NCBI GenBank assembly: GCA_017405115.1
Contig: JAFRBA010000202.1
Span: forward strand, 14,716-78,715
Source of the DNA: Kiritimatiellia bacterium
Lineage (GTDB): Bacteria; Verrucomicrobiota; Kiritimatiellia; RFP12; UBA1067
Length of the DNA: 64,000 nucleotides
Direction: 5' to 3'
The position numbers and the translations under genes are program-made. The notes beneath the pieces were generated by a model. The model did no database searches and had not been told where the DNA came from. It saw nothing but the letters and a program-made list of their open reading frames with translations. Below, piece by piece: positions 33,976-42,659 of this stretch; the first letter of the stretch is position 1, and each line of letters begins with the position of its first letter.

Positions 33976-34463
33976 CGGTGCTAGGCATCGACACCTCGCT
34001 CAGGAGCACGGGCTACGGAGTGCTGGAGGCGTCCGGAAACCGCCTGCGCATGCTCGACTGCGGCAACGTCCGCAACCCGCCCAGGCTGCCGCTGACGGCC
34101 TGCCTGAAGGCCATCCACGAGAAGGTCGCGGAGCTGATCGCCTCCTACAGCCCGGATGTCATGGCGATTGAGTCGGTCATCTACGGCAAGAACGCGGGCA
34201 CGATGCTCGTACTTGGCGAGGCGCGCGGCGCGGTTCTGACCGCGGCCGCGGCCGCCGGGCTCCCCGTCTACGAATACGAGCCGCGGCGGATGAAGAAGGC
34301 GATCTGCGGCAACGGGCTCGCCGAGAAGGAGCAGATACAGCGGATGGTCAAGACGCTCCTGAGCCTTCCCGAACTGCCGCAAAACGACGCCGCGGACGCC
34401 CTGGGCCTTGCGATCTGCCACGTGCACTCCAATTCGCTGATCACCTCCTCTGCGGCAATATAG
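33972..34463 (+). CDS. ruvC: Holliday junction resolvase RuvC
   Basis: A 163-residue protein, normal length. Catalytic acidic residues are visible: Asp in LGIDTSLRSTGYG, Glu in AIESVIYGKN, and the C-terminal DAADALGLAICH pair. It resolves Holliday junctions with RuvAB, which are not in this window. The GTG start overlaps the preceding stop codon (GTGA). Confidence 0.92.
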   Translation: MTVLGIDTSLRSTGYGVLEASGNRLRMLDCGNVRNPPRLPLTACLKAIHEKVAELIASYSPDVMAIESVIYGKNAGTMLVLGEARGAVLTAAAAAGLPVYEYEPRRMKKAICGNGLAEKEQIQRMVKTLLSLPELPQNDAADALGLAICHVHSNSLITSSAAI

Positions 34464-34508
34464 GCGAAGGGCGCAAATGCAATGGAACACCAAGGAAAAG
34501 GAGATGTC

Positions 34509-35876
34509 ATGCGCAGTTGCATGATTTGCAGGATTCGTCGTGGAGCCGTGGCGGCTCTGGTCTGCATGCTCGATTGTGCCGTCAGCGCCGTGGCGCTGCC
34601 AGACGAGGAATGCGATGTTGTCGTTGTCGGCGCCGGCACGGCCGGGGTGGCTGCGGCTTTGCAGAGCGCGCGCTCCGGGGCGAAGACGATAGTGGTGGAG
34701 CAGGGGTTCCAGGTCGGGGGCACAATGACAAGCGGCGGGGTCAACTTCCCCGGGCTGTTCCACGCCTGGGGGCGCCAGGTGATCGACGGCGTCGGCTATG
34801 CGCTGGTAACCAACTGCGTCGCGTTGTCGGGCGGCCGCCTGCCGGACTTCGGCAAGCCGACTGGCCCTGCCCATTGGAGACACCAGATATCGATCAACGT
34901 GCCGCTTTACGTTGCGCTTGCGGAGGAGTCGCTTCTGAAGTACGGCGTTCGGATACACTATCACGCCGCCCCAGTCGAGGCGGTCTTCTCCGGAGGCGCC
35001 TGGCGGCTGTCGGTCGTCGCCGTCGGCGACACGCGGACGATCCGCGCCCGCCAGGTAGTCGACTGCACCGGCGACGCGTCGGTGGCCGCAATGGCCGGGT
35101 TCGCGCGCGAGCGGGCGGCGGAACGGCAGCCAGGTTCGTTCGTGTACACGCTGGACCCTGGCGTGGACATCAGTCGCCTTGACCGGACGCTTCTCAAGCG
35201 CGCATTCGCGGAGGCGCTTGCCGACGGCCGCCTGAACGCCTACGACGCTCGACACGGCATTCTTGGATTGCTGGAATGCCGTGGCGGCACGGCCAACTAC
35301 ATCGACGACGCCGACTGCTCTACGGCGGACTTGCGCACGGAGACGAACCTTCGCGGCAGGGCATCCATGCTGCGCATGTACCGTTTCCTGCGGAGCGTCC
35401 CCGGCCTCGAGAAGGCGACGATTGTGTCCATGTCGCCCGAGGTCGGCGTTCGGGAGACTTACCGCATCCGCGGCGAGTACACCATTACGCAGGACGACTA
35501 CACCACCGGGCGGGTCTTCCCCGATTCGCTGTGCTATGCTTTCTATCCCGTAGACTTGCACGACAAAAAGTCGGGAGTGCGCCCTGCACACCTTGCCGAA
35601 GGCGTTGTGGCGACGGTCCCGCTGCGTGCGCTTGTCCCGCGCGGCGCAAGGAACTTCCTGGTCGCCGGCCGATGCGTCAGCAGCGACCGCGGGGCGAACT
35701 CCGGGCTGCGCGTAGAGGCTGCGTGCATGGCCATGGGGCAGGTCGCCGGAACGGCCGCTGCCCTTGCGGCGAGACGCGGCACGAGCCCGTTGGACCTGCC
35801 GATCGGCGAGCTGCGTGAGGCGCTGGCTTCAAGCGGAGCCGTCGTGCCCAGCTCGCAAGCCGCCGAGACGAGATAA
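34509..35876 (+). CDS. Secreted FAD-dependent oxidoreductase
   Basis: A 455-residue protein. The signal peptide ends near residue 28 (VSAVA). The dinucleotide-binding VVVVGAGTAGVAAAL starts near 37 and is followed by GGTMTSGGV. The C-terminal FAD motif is NFLVAGRCVSSDR then LRVEAACMAMGQ. This matches the FAD_oxidored group seen in PVC and Bacteroidetes sugar-utilisation loci; the substrate is unknown. ATG 34509 is chosen because AAGGAG lies 5 nt upstream; an in-frame ATG at 34482 lacks one. Confidence 0.78.
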   Translation: MRSCMICRIRRGAVAALVCMLDCAVSAVALPDEECDVVVVGAGTAGVAAALQSARSGAKTIVVEQGFQVGGTMTSGGVNFPGLFHAWGRQVIDGVGYALVTNCVALSGGRLPDFGKPTGPAHWRHQISINVPLYVALAEESLLKYGVRIHYHAAPVEAVFSGGAWRLSVVAVGDTRTIRARQVVDCTGDASVAAMAGFARERAAERQPGSFVYTLDPGVDISRLDRTLLKRAFAEALADGRLNAYDARHGILGLLECRGGTANYIDDADCSTADLRTETNLRGRASMLRMYRFLRSVPGLEKATIVSMSPEVGVRETYRIRGEYTITQDDYTTGRVFPDSLCYAFYPVDLHDKKSGVRPAHLAEGVVATVPLRALVPRGARNFLVAGRCVSSDRGANSGLRVEAACMAMGQVAGTAAALAARRGTSPLDLPIGELREALASSGAVVPSSQAAETR

Positions 35877-35925
35877 TTCACGTTTCGTGCCGTGGCGTGG
35901 ATAGACAACAACTTGGGAAAAAGAG

Positions 35926-35931
35926 TATAAT
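35926..35931 (+). promoter_or_regulatory. -10 box of the SIS/PfkB pair
   Basis: GAGTATAAT with a 36-nt leader before ATG 35968. It probably serves the two-gene sugar operon. Confidence 0.5.
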
Positions 35932-35967
35932 CCAAACCACAAGAAAAGCAGGGCTGTTGACATTCCC

Positions 35968-36672
35968 ATGAATTCATACCTAAAGCGCATTACGGAGCTT
36001 CTCGCAAAGATAGAGAACGAAGACGCCGCTTCGATGGCGGCCGCGTCCGACGCAGTCGCCGACGTCATCTGCCGTGACGGCTTAGTGCATGTCTTCGGAT
36101 GCGGACATTCGCACCTCCCCGCCCTTGACGCGTTCTACCGTGCCGGAGGGCTGGCGTGCGTCTCCCCTCTGCTGGACGAGGACCTGATGCTCCACGACGG
36201 CGGCGCGAAGTCCAGCCGCATGGAGAAGATGCCCGGAATCGCCGCGGAGGCCTTTCGCCGCGCATGCGTCGACCCAGAGCGCGACGTGCTGGTGGTGATC
36301 TCGGCGAGCGGCAAGAACGCCGCGCCGGTGGAGATGCTCAGGACGGCAAAGGCGGCGGGGGTAAGGACGATCGCCATCTCGTCGTCCGAGTACAGGTCGC
36401 ACGGGGCTGTTCTCCTTGACGAGGCGGACATCCCCGTCGACTGCTTCGTGCCATATGGAGACGCGGTAATCGACGTCGGCGGGAAGAAGATGGGGGGGCT
36501 CTCCACATATGCGTCGCTGTTCATACTCAACTCGATCCTCATCGAGGGGGCGCAGAAGGCGCTGGCGATGGGGACAGTCCCCCCGATATACACCAGCGGC
36601 AATGTCGAGGGCGGCATGGCCCTCAACGCCGAACTCGAGCGGCGCTACTTCGGCCGGGTGAAGAGGCTGTAG
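35968..36672 (+). CDS. SIS-domain phosphosugar-binding protein
   Basis: A 234-residue protein with a single SIS domain: VHVFGCGHSHLPALD near 41, then VLVVISASGKNAAPVEM near 107. It resembles the UPF0309 group of phosphosugar isomerase-like proteins. It lies 10 nt before a PfkB-type kinase, so it likely isomerises or deaminates a sugar phosphate made by that kinase. Confidence 0.8.
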   Translation: MNSYLKRITELLAKIENEDAASMAAASDAVADVICRDGLVHVFGCGHSHLPALDAFYRAGGLACVSPLLDEDLMLHDGGAKSSRMEKMPGIAAEAFRRACVDPERDVLVVISASGKNAAPVEMLRTAKAAGVRTIAISSSEYRSHGAVLLDEADIPVDCFVPYGDAVIDVGGKKMGGLSTYASLFILNSILIEGAQKALAMGTVPPIYTSGNVEGGMALNAELERRYFGRVKRL

Positions 36673-36682
36673 GGCGGACGGC

Positions 36683-37513
36683 ATGGCGAGGATCGCGGTC
36701 ATAGGGCTTGTCGGCAGGTCGATGTTCTTCGACGTGCCGCGCTTTCACGTCGGCGGGGAGACTGTCCACGCGACGGGCTTCCACGAGGAATGGGGCGGCA
36801 AGGGCTTCAACCAGGCCGTAGCGGCGGCGCGGCAGGGGGCTGTCGTCGCCTTCCTCGGCAAGGTCGGCAACGAGGCCGATTCCCGCGCCGTGAGCGACTT
36901 CTGCAAGACGGAGGGGATTGTGCCAGTCGTCTACTTTTCGGAGCCGTCCCTTTGGCCGACGGCGTGCGCGGCAATCCTGACGGACGGCACCGGCGAGACG
37001 CGCGTCACAGTGGCGCGCGGAGCGGAGCTGGACGAGGCGGACGTGGATTTCGGCTTCAAGGACGAGATCGCCGCGGCTGACGTTCTTCTGCTGAACAACG
37101 AAGTTCCCGAGGAGGTAAACCTGCGCGCGTCTGAAATCGCCGCCGAGCATGGCGTCAGGATAGTGTACAATCCGGCGCCGGCGCGGCCGATTCCTGCGGA
37201 ACTTGCGTCGCGCGTGTTCCTCTTTACCCCGAACGAATTCGAGGAGTCTTCGCTTGGCGATGTCTCGTGCGAGGTCGTAACGACGCTTGGGGCCCGCGGC
37301 TGCCGAATCAGGTCCACGGGAGAGATCGTCCCGGCGGTCTTCTGCGGAAAGCCCGTCGACTCGACCGGCGCAGGGGACACGTTCACGGCGACGCTCGCCG
37401 TGCGGCTTGCGGAAGGGGAGCCCCTTCTGGACGCATGTCGCGCGGCAAACGCCGCGGCAGGGCAGAGCGTGACCGTGCGCTATGTGATGCCGTCGCTGCC
37501 GCGAAGGAAATGA
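36683..37513 (+). CDS. PfkB/ribokinase-family sugar kinase
   Basis: A 276-residue protein. The N-terminal signature GGKGFNQAVAAARQGA and the C-terminal DSTGAGDTFTA (catalytic Asp, anion hole) are both intact. Closest in style to ribokinases. It pairs with the SIS protein upstream. The last 151 bp are duplicated 2.17 kb downstream, marking a rearrangement. Confidence 0.87.
   Translation: MARIAVIGLVGRSMFFDVPRFHVGGETVHATGFHEEWGGKGFNQAVAAARQGAVVAFLGKVGNEADSRAVSDFCKTEGIVPVVYFSEPSLWPTACAAILTDGTGETRVTVARGAELDEADVDFGFKDEIAAADVLLLNNEVPEEVNLRASEIAAEHGVRIVYNPAPARPIPAELASRVFLFTPNEFEESSLGDVSCEVVTTLGARGCRIRSTGEIVPAVFCGKPVDSTGAGDTFTATLAVRLAEGEPLLDACRAANAAAGQSVTVRYVMPSLPRRK
37363..37513 (+). repeat. Direct repeat, copy 1 (3' end of pfkB gene)
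   Basis: These 151 bp recur at 39535-39685 with only two mismatches (37370 G/A and 37421 C/T). The intervening 2.0 kb looks inserted. Confidence 0.95.
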
Positions 37514-37540
37514 AGGGGCGTGACGAGCGCCGATTCACTC

Positions 37541-38884
37541 TTAGTCATTGTCTACGAACTCGACGAATTCGGCTTTGACCGACTTCACGGGGCCGTTTTC
37601 CTTGCTGAGCTCGATGGTGACCTCGAGGATGTTGTCGTAGTTCGCCTTGTAGTCGACCACGTATATCTGGTAGTAGAAGGTTCTGGGATAGCCCATTACG
37701 AATTTCAAGGGATCCAGGAACATCGGCAGGGTCACAGTCGAAAGCTCGACGCCGCCGACGGTGCTGCCCTCCTTGATGTAGGCCACGTCGTTCTTCAGCC
37801 CGATCGTCAGCTTGTCGCCGGACGAAAGACCCGATCTCGGGGTTGAGCCGGTGAAGGTGAATGTGCGGAGGTTGGCGCCCGCAAACTTCCCGCCGTTGCG
37901 GACATACCCCAAGCGCTTCTGTGCGTGGAACACAAAGCCTTCGTTCCATGCCTCGGTAATGGTGAAGCCCTGTTCGGAGAGGTCGAAGACAATGCCGAGC
38001 TTCAAGGTGCCAGGCGTATAGGTCCTGGAGCCGAGAACGAACGTCGGCTTGAACTTCGTCTCCATCTCGGAGAAGGTCGAGCACTTTGACGAGAACGAGT
38101 ACGACTTGCCCCTGTAGGCGACCTTACCGGAGATTCCGCCGGACGAGCCGACTGTGAACTGGAGAAGCGACGGCGGCGCGCCCGCTCCGTCTATGTACGC
38201 ATAGCCGTTGAACGTGCCCATAGCCCAGTCGGGCATCACGACTTTGAACTTTACCTTCTGCGAGATCTTGTTGCCGGCGGCGTCCTTAACCGTCACGGTG
38301 GCGGTGTAGGAGCCGAGCTTCTTTGGAATCCCTGTGATCTTGCCGGTCGTCTTGTTGATGGAGAGCCCACCCGGCAGGTCCTTCGCCGTGATGGTTGGCA
38401 GCGTGGCGGACGATATTCCGAGCTTGAGCGAAAATTCGTTGCCCGCCTCGGCCTCTACGGCGGTCTTTGCGTACTTCTTCGTAGCGGAATTGAACTTCAG
38501 GGACTTCTTGGCGTCGGCCTTGGAGATGAACTTGCCGTAGATGGTGGTGTTCTTCTTCGGCATCTCGATCTTCACGGTCGGCTTGCGGTAGTCGTACCCG
38601 GCCGGCTTGAACTTCTTTGTGCAGCCCTTGTCCGTGAACCACCCGGCGAACGCATAGCCGCTCTTCTTCACGGCCTTGACCGTCACCGTTTCCTTCTCCG
38701 CGTACGTTCCCGACCCGCTCACCGTTCCGCGCGAGCTGCTGTTCGTCTTGACCGTCAGCTTGTATGACGCGGCCTGCGCTGTGCAGGCAATCGCGACCGC
38801 TACGCCGGCGACAACCGCCCTTGCAATTCCGCCGAGGCCTTGGCACCTTCTGCACGTCGAATGCGAACCCGCTGTGATTTTCAT
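37541..38884 (-). CDS. Secreted repeat/Ig-like surface protein
   Basis: A 447-residue protein with a signal peptide (cleavage near TAQA, residue 38). Domains: a bacterial repeat module (GSGTYAEKETVTVKAVKK, then YAFAGWF, about 50-120), a putative Ig module (LPGGLSINKTTGKITGIPK, about 170-230) and a C-terminal beta-rich domain. A GAGGAAA site precedes ATG 38884. The Ig segment resembles parts of the protein at 49821 and the remnant at 52337. It lies between the two pfkB direct repeats. Confidence 0.75.
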   Translation of the reverse strand: MKITAGSHSTCRRCQGLGGIARAVVAGVAVAIACTAQAASYKLTVKTNSSSRGTVSGSGTYAEKETVTVKAVKKSGYAFAGWFTDKGCTKKFKPAGYDYRKPTVKIEMPKKNTTIYGKFISKADAKKSLKFNSATKKYAKTAVEAEAGNEFSLKLGISSATLPTITAKDLPGGLSINKTTGKITGIPKKLGSYTATVTVKDAAGNKISQKVKFKVVMPDWAMGTFNGYAYIDGAGAPPSLLQFTVGSSGGISGKVAYRGKSYSFSSKCSTFSEMETKFKPTFVLGSRTYTPGTLKLGIVFDLSEQGFTITEAWNEGFVFHAQKRLGYVRNGGKFAGANLRTFTFTGSTPRSGLSSGDKLTIGLKNDVAYIKEGSTVGGVELSTVTLPMFLDPLKFVMGYPRTFYYQIYVVDYKANYDNILEVTIELSKENGPVKSVKAEFVEFVDND

Positions 38885-39084
38885 GGCTACTTTTTCCTCA
38901 TTGTAAAGCCCCTCTTCCGCGAGTTTGACGGGGCAAGCCGCCTGGCTTGCTGACGCCCGCAAACAGACCTCCATGGCCGAAGAACCTAACGTCTACATTC
39001 TATCATTTTCGCAGACCTTCCGCAAGGGTGTGCTTTTGTTCACCCTTATCCCGGAAAATCCTGGATAAGGGTGATATCATGCCG

Positions 39085-39207
39085 CTACCTTACCCTCTTC
39101 CACACGGCGTAGAGCGTGACGATCCTGCCGTTCGTGGCCGTCAGGTTCTCCACGTATGCTATGTCAAAAAATGGCAGGTTGTCGCTCGCGTTCTCCGATT
39201 TCTGTGC
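39085..39207 (-). pseudogene. C-terminal fragment of an InlB-repeat protein
   Basis: A 40-codon fragment with no start codon ends ...TNGRIVTLYAVWKRVR. VTLYAVWK is the hallmark end of an InlB/Flg_new repeat. A stop codon directly upstream shows it is debris inside the duplicated segment. Confidence 0.6.
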
Positions 39208-39325
39208 TTAATCCTATAATAAGACAGACATTAAGCACTGAAATCAGGTTGTATGCCGCGAACCATTGACTTAATCGCCAAGATTTGATAACATTCAGAC
39301 ATCGTAAGCCAAGGAGTGTGGAGTC

Positions 39326-39364
39326 ATGGTTGGTCGTACAAAGGAAATCGAAGAGCTCCGATGA
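39326..39364 (+). pseudogene. N-terminal fragment of an AAA ATPase gene
   Basis: After AAGGAG, a 12-codon frame reads MVGRTKEIEELR and stops. This is how DUF234-type ATPases begin, just before the P-loop. The rest is missing; the next 170 bp show no intact frame. A C-terminal part of a similar ATPase lies at 55337. Confidence 0.45.
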
Positions 39365-39534
39365 CGACGAACTCCGTCCTGTTTCGCCGCGCGAACTCCT
39401 CGAAAAGCGTCGATATCTGTCAAGACAACTTGATGTGATCTGGTACGGGCAGCTCCGCAATGCGACATGCTCGCTACTCAGCCCATATCATGCCGCTACC
39501 TTTTCTTCGATTCCTCTGCTTAATCCTATAATAA

Positions 39535-39685
39535 GACCGGCACAGGGGACACGTTCACGGCGACGCTCGCCGTGCGGCTTGCGGAAGGGGAGTCCCTTCT
39601 GGACGCATGTCGCGCGGCAAACGCCGCGGCAGGGCAGAGCGTGACCGTGCGCTATGTGATGCCGTCGCTGCCGCGAAGGAAATGA
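39535..39685 (+). repeat. Direct repeat, copy 2 (orphan 3' end of pfkB)
   Basis: 149 of 151 bases match 37363-37513, including the pfkB stop codon. It has no upstream part of the gene, so it is a non-functional tail left by duplication or insertion. Confidence 0.95.
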
Positions 39686-39793
39686 TGCCGACCTGGCCGT
39701 GCGCTCCAGCGCTGCAGGTTTGACATTTGCAGACATTCGCCGAGACGTCGGTGCTTCTCGCCGCCGCGCAGATGGACCCTGCCATGAAATGAT

Positions 39794-39827
39794 TTGCACC
39801 TATTTCGGAATATTGAAATAGGTGCAA
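39794..39827. repeat. Perfect 13-bp inverted repeat
   Basis: TTGCACCTATTTC and GAAATAGGTGCAA are separated by 8 nt. No T-run follows on either strand, so it is not a typical terminator. Confidence 0.6.
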
Positions 39828-39840
39828 GAATCTAGTGTTG

Positions 39841-39879
39841 GCGCGGCACTTGTGCCGCGCTCTCGTTTTTTGGTATAAT
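39841..39879 (+). promoter_or_regulatory. vapBC-1 promoter with palindrome
   Basis: A perfect palindrome, GCGCGGCAC-TT-GTGCCGCGC (39841-39860), lies just before TGGTATAAT (39871-39879). It may be the antitoxin operator. The T-run after it could also end upstream transcripts. A diverged copy of this promoter lies at 54394-54428. Confidence 0.55.
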
Positions 39880-39903
39880 GTCATTGCAAACGGGAGAATT
39901 GAC

Positions 39904-40152
39904 ATGCCGACAATAATGAGCCAGATCGACCAGTTGGGGGCATCCGAGAAGATGCGCTTGATGGAATATCTTGTAAAGTCGATTTCGGCAATCGTCGAGA
40001 GGCAGTCGGTGGACAGCAAAGACCCTCGCGAGGAGTATTTTGGATGCCCTCGGCCTGATTATTCCAAGCTTGTAGGCTATGGAGCGAAATTCCACACTCC
40101 TCGCTCTACGGAAGAATGGATGAAGGAACTTCGTGAGGGGGAAGAGGGATGA
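39904..40152 (+). CDS. Antitoxin of PIN-toxin pair 1
   Basis: An 82-residue protein. The N-terminal 40 residues look like a helical DNA-binding or dimerisation part (MSQIDQLGASEKMRLMEYLVK). The C-terminus, with TEEWMKELREGEEG, would wrap the toxin. GGGAG precedes the ATG. It overlaps the toxin gene by ATGA, the usual antitoxin-first layout. Confidence 0.7.
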   Translation: MPTIMSQIDQLGASEKMRLMEYLVKSISAIVERQSVDSKDPREEYFGCPRPDYSKLVGYGAKFHTPRSTEEWMKELREGEEG

Positions 40153-40568
40153 CTTGGGTCGTTGATACTTGCATCGTCATAGATTTGGTCGAGCGTGACA
40201 GCGAGTTCAGTGCTACGTCAGCGGCTGCGTTGGAGTCAAAACTTGATGATTCGTTCGTCATCGCCCCGGTCACCTATGTCGAACTTGCGCCGGTGTTTGA
40301 TGGCGACTGCGAGCGGCAGAATGCTTTTCTCAGGAAGGCTTGGATTGATTTCGATTTTGCAGGCAATGGAGAAGCTGTCCTTGCGGCGCATCGTGCATGG
40401 TACAATCACGTCATACGCAAGCGGGCTGGCAAGGAAAGGAGACGTCCAGTTGCCGATGTGTTCATAGGCGCGTATGCCATGCAGAAAGGCGGGCTCATCA
40501 CGCGCAACGAAGACGACTTCCGCGCCCTCTATCCGAATTTGACAATCTTCAATCCGACAAAGCAATGA
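40149..40568 (+). CDS. vapC: PIN-domain ribonuclease toxin 1 (VapC-like)
   Basis: A 139-residue PIN-domain protein. Metal-binding acids are visible: Asp6 in VVDTCIVID, Glu in TYVELAPVF (about 45), Asp in PVADVFIGAYA (about 102) and Asp in ITRNEDDF. VapC toxins cleave tRNA or rRNA. It is coupled to the upstream antitoxin. A hairpin at 40692-40719 probably ends the transcript. Confidence 0.85.
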   Translation: MTWVVDTCIVIDLVERDSEFSATSAAALESKLDDSFVIAPVTYVELAPVFDGDCERQNAFLRKAWIDFDFAGNGEAVLAAHRAWYNHVIRKRAGKERRRPVADVFIGAYAMQKGGLITRNEDDFRALYPNLTIFNPTKQ

Positions 40569-40582
40569 AAGGAAATTCATTC

Positions 40583-40651
40583 ATCAACTAAACGGGATAT
40601 AGACGGGCAACGACCCGTCGCATAGACAATTTGCGCTGCAAAGCGGTCGTC
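40583..40651 (+). repeat. TA-flank repeat, copy 1
   Basis: Two blocks, 40583-40608 and 40627-40651, recur downstream of the second toxin at 55191-55216 and 55307-55331 (23 of 26 and 23 of 25 identical). Between them here is a short GACGGG/CCCGTC hairpin; in the other copy the spacer is much longer. Confidence 0.75.
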
Positions 40652-40691
40652 GAGAGAAACGTTCGAAATTTCACGATAGACGGCACTTGGC

Positions 40692-40782
40692 AGAGGAAAC
40701 GCGCAAGCGTTTTTCCTCTCTTTGTGTTTCTATCAAGGCAATTCGAACGGCCTCTCTCGAGACACGAGGAGAGGCTTTCTTA
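40692..40782 (+). terminator. Two hairpins after vapC-1
   Basis: AGAGGAAACGC pairs with GCGTTTTTCCTCT (40692-40719, followed by CTTTG). GCCTCTC pairs with GAGAGGC (40750-40775, followed by TTTCTTAT). Either could end the vapBC-1 transcript. The rest of 40569-40909 shows no gene. Confidence 0.5.
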
Positions 40783-40909
40783 TATCCTTGATTCGTGTTT
40801 GACCGCCGCGTAAGCGGAGCAACACGGAACGAGGACTGGCCCGGTTCTCGCGAAGTGAAACAAAACAAGGGCAAACAAGACGTAAGCAACGCAGGGAAAC
40901 AGAAAGCAT

Positions 40910-42121
40910 ATGCAATTTCAATGCGATCAATGTAAGTCAATACTTACCTCGCATGCTGTGGCAGATGGCGCGAAGATAACGTGCCCGGTCTGTGGTGCGG
41001 AAACCGTCTGCCGTCCGTATGGTGCGAGTTCCAGGCTTAGCGGTGCCGATGCAAGTGACGCCAGGTCAGACGCAGACGCGAATCCGGCAGGAGTGATTCA
41101 CGCGAAAATGGCATCTGCGATTGGCATCGAGAAGCTTAAGGGATTCAGTCTGTCGGATTTGTTCTCCGAGGTTTTCTCAAGACATTCTAGGGCGGAGGTC
41201 GAGAACTACTTCACCATAGGCACCGAGAAATCTACGCCGGACATCCTCGAAGTCGATGCATCATGGCCAAAGCCATGGCTGTTTACGCGGATGATAATCG
41301 CATCTCTTGTCCTTTATTTTCTGATGTGGTTTGGGTGGAAGATGTGGGCGAACACAACGCTTCTTCCTGGATTGATGCTGGTTGGCTCATTTGCGATTCC
41401 CATTTCCACCCTTGTTTTGTTTGTGGAGCTAAATGTGAGGCGAAACGTGTCGCTTTACATGGTGGTGCGATTGGCCTTTCTTGGCGGTATCCTTTCGCTG
41501 CTCATAACGCATTTTCTCCCAGTCACAATCGCATTCCTTTCTCCTTTGTTCGGCAACTTGAGCGGTTTTTTGGGGAATTCCATCGCAGGTCCGCTTGAGG
41601 AGTCGGCCAAGGTCTTGGCGATGGTTGCCGTGGCAAGTGCGGCAAAGTATCGCTACAAGTTGAATGGATTGCTTGTCGGTGCCGCAGTTGGCACGGGGTT
41701 TTCCGCTTTTGAATCTGCCGGGTATGCTTTTAATATTATTCTCGTTGGTGGTGGTGTAGATGCTATGGTGCAGAACATCAATATGCGTGGTCTTATGTCG
41801 CCATTTGCCCATATCGTTTGGTCGGCGATTGCCGGATGTGCGTTGTGGAGGGTCATCAACGGACAGAAGTTCAAGTGGCGCATGCTTTGTGACGAGAGAT
41901 TCATTCGGCTGCTTCTGGTGTCCGTCATACTGCACATGATTTGGAACACTCCATGGCAACTTCCGTATTTCGGGAAGTTTATCATTCTCGGTTTTGTTGG
42001 GTGGTTCGTCTGCCTTTCGCTTGTCCAGGAGGGATTGCATGAAATAGCGGAGGAACAGAAGGATGCGTACAAGATTTCTGTAAAACGCAGTGATTCACAA
42101 ACAGAAGGAGTTGTTCCATGA
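40910..42121 (+). CDS. Zinc-ribbon PrsW-family intramembrane protease
   Basis: A 403-residue protein. An N-terminal zinc ribbon (CDQC at 5-8, CPVC near 28) precedes a long linker and about eight membrane helices. PrsW active-site motifs are present: GPLEESAK (EExxK), FSAFESAGYA, HIVWSAIAG and HMIWNTPW. PrsW proteases cut membrane proteins such as anti-sigma factors. The zinc-ribbon extension may sense a signal or dock a partner. It overlaps the next gene by ATGA and heads an AT-rich membrane operon. Confidence 0.85.
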   Translation: MQFQCDQCKSILTSHAVADGAKITCPVCGAETVCRPYGASSRLSGADASDARSDADANPAGVIHAKMASAIGIEKLKGFSLSDLFSEVFSRHSRAEVENYFTIGTEKSTPDILEVDASWPKPWLFTRMIIASLVLYFLMWFGWKMWANTTLLPGLMLVGSFAIPISTLVLFVELNVRRNVSLYMVVRLAFLGGILSLLITHFLPVTIAFLSPLFGNLSGFLGNSIAGPLEESAKVLAMVAVASAAKYRYKLNGLLVGAAVGTGFSAFESAGYAFNIILVGGGVDAMVQNINMRGLMSPFAHIVWSAIAGCALWRVINGQKFKWRMLCDERFIRLLLVSVILHMIWNTPWQLPYFGKFIILGFVGWFVCLSLVQEGLHEIAEEQKDAYKISVKRSDSQTEGVVP

Positions 42122-42642
42122 GTTACGGCAATGTGAAATTTCGGTGCCCTCACTGTGGGAAAATCTCTGAGGGGCCGGCGCGGTACATTGGCACAGAGGA
42201 CAAGTGCCCGTTCTGTGGCAGGAGATTTCGTTTGATGGCAACGGGCGATGCTCCGGCGTCAACACCGAACTGTTTGATGTGTTATTTTGGGATGTTTGGG
42301 CAGTATTTCGGCTTCCGTGGTCGTGCTCGACGTCGTGAATTCTGGTGGGCGTTTCTCTTCAATGCAATAGCGAGCTGCATTGCCGCATTTTTGGAGGGCT
42401 TCTTTTTTAGCGACTATGACAGTCACAAATACAACGGTCTATTGATTGGAATCTACTCAGCGGCGTCCTTTCTGCCGTTGCTTGCACTTCAGGTCCGGCG
42501 TCTGCATGACACGAACAAAAGCGGATGGTGGGTATTTCTCAGCCTTATGCCAGTACTGAACATCGCCTATCTCGTATGGCTTATGACCGACGGCGACAAG
42601 GGCGTAAATCGCTTTGGGAGAGATCCCAAAGGCAGGAAATAA
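42118..42642 (+). CDS. Zinc-ribbon DUF805 membrane protein
   Basis: A 174-residue protein. It has an N-terminal zinc ribbon (CPHC near 10, CPFC near 31), then a DUF805 domain with the typical FGFRGRARRREFWWAFLF opening, three membrane helices, QVRRLHDTNKSGWW and a GVNRFG end. Function unknown. It is coupled to the PrsW gene, and the shared ribbon type suggests a common partner. Confidence 0.85.
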   Translation: MSYGNVKFRCPHCGKISEGPARYIGTEDKCPFCGRRFRLMATGDAPASTPNCLMCYFGMFGQYFGFRGRARRREFWWAFLFNAIASCIAAFLEGFFFSDYDSHKYNGLLIGIYSAASFLPLLALQVRRLHDTNKSGWWVFLSLMPVLNIAYLVWLMTDGDKGVNRFGRDPKGRK

Positions 42643-42659
42643 AACACGGAGGAAGCATC

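Larger units (their letters stand above)
38885..39534. other. Scrambled intergenic DNA with partial duplication
   Basis: Apart from the two gene fragments, this stretch holds two related segments. ATCATGCCGCTACCTT and CTTAATCCTATAATAAGAC occur near 39077/39207 and again, closer together, near 39488/39519. The second copy ends exactly where the pfkB-end repeat begins. I see no intact gene. Confidence 0.6.

Noticed and set aside
39285..39644. A 119-codon frame across the scrambled region
   Set aside because: It reads through gene fragments and the pfkB repeat in a wrong frame, so it is not a gene.
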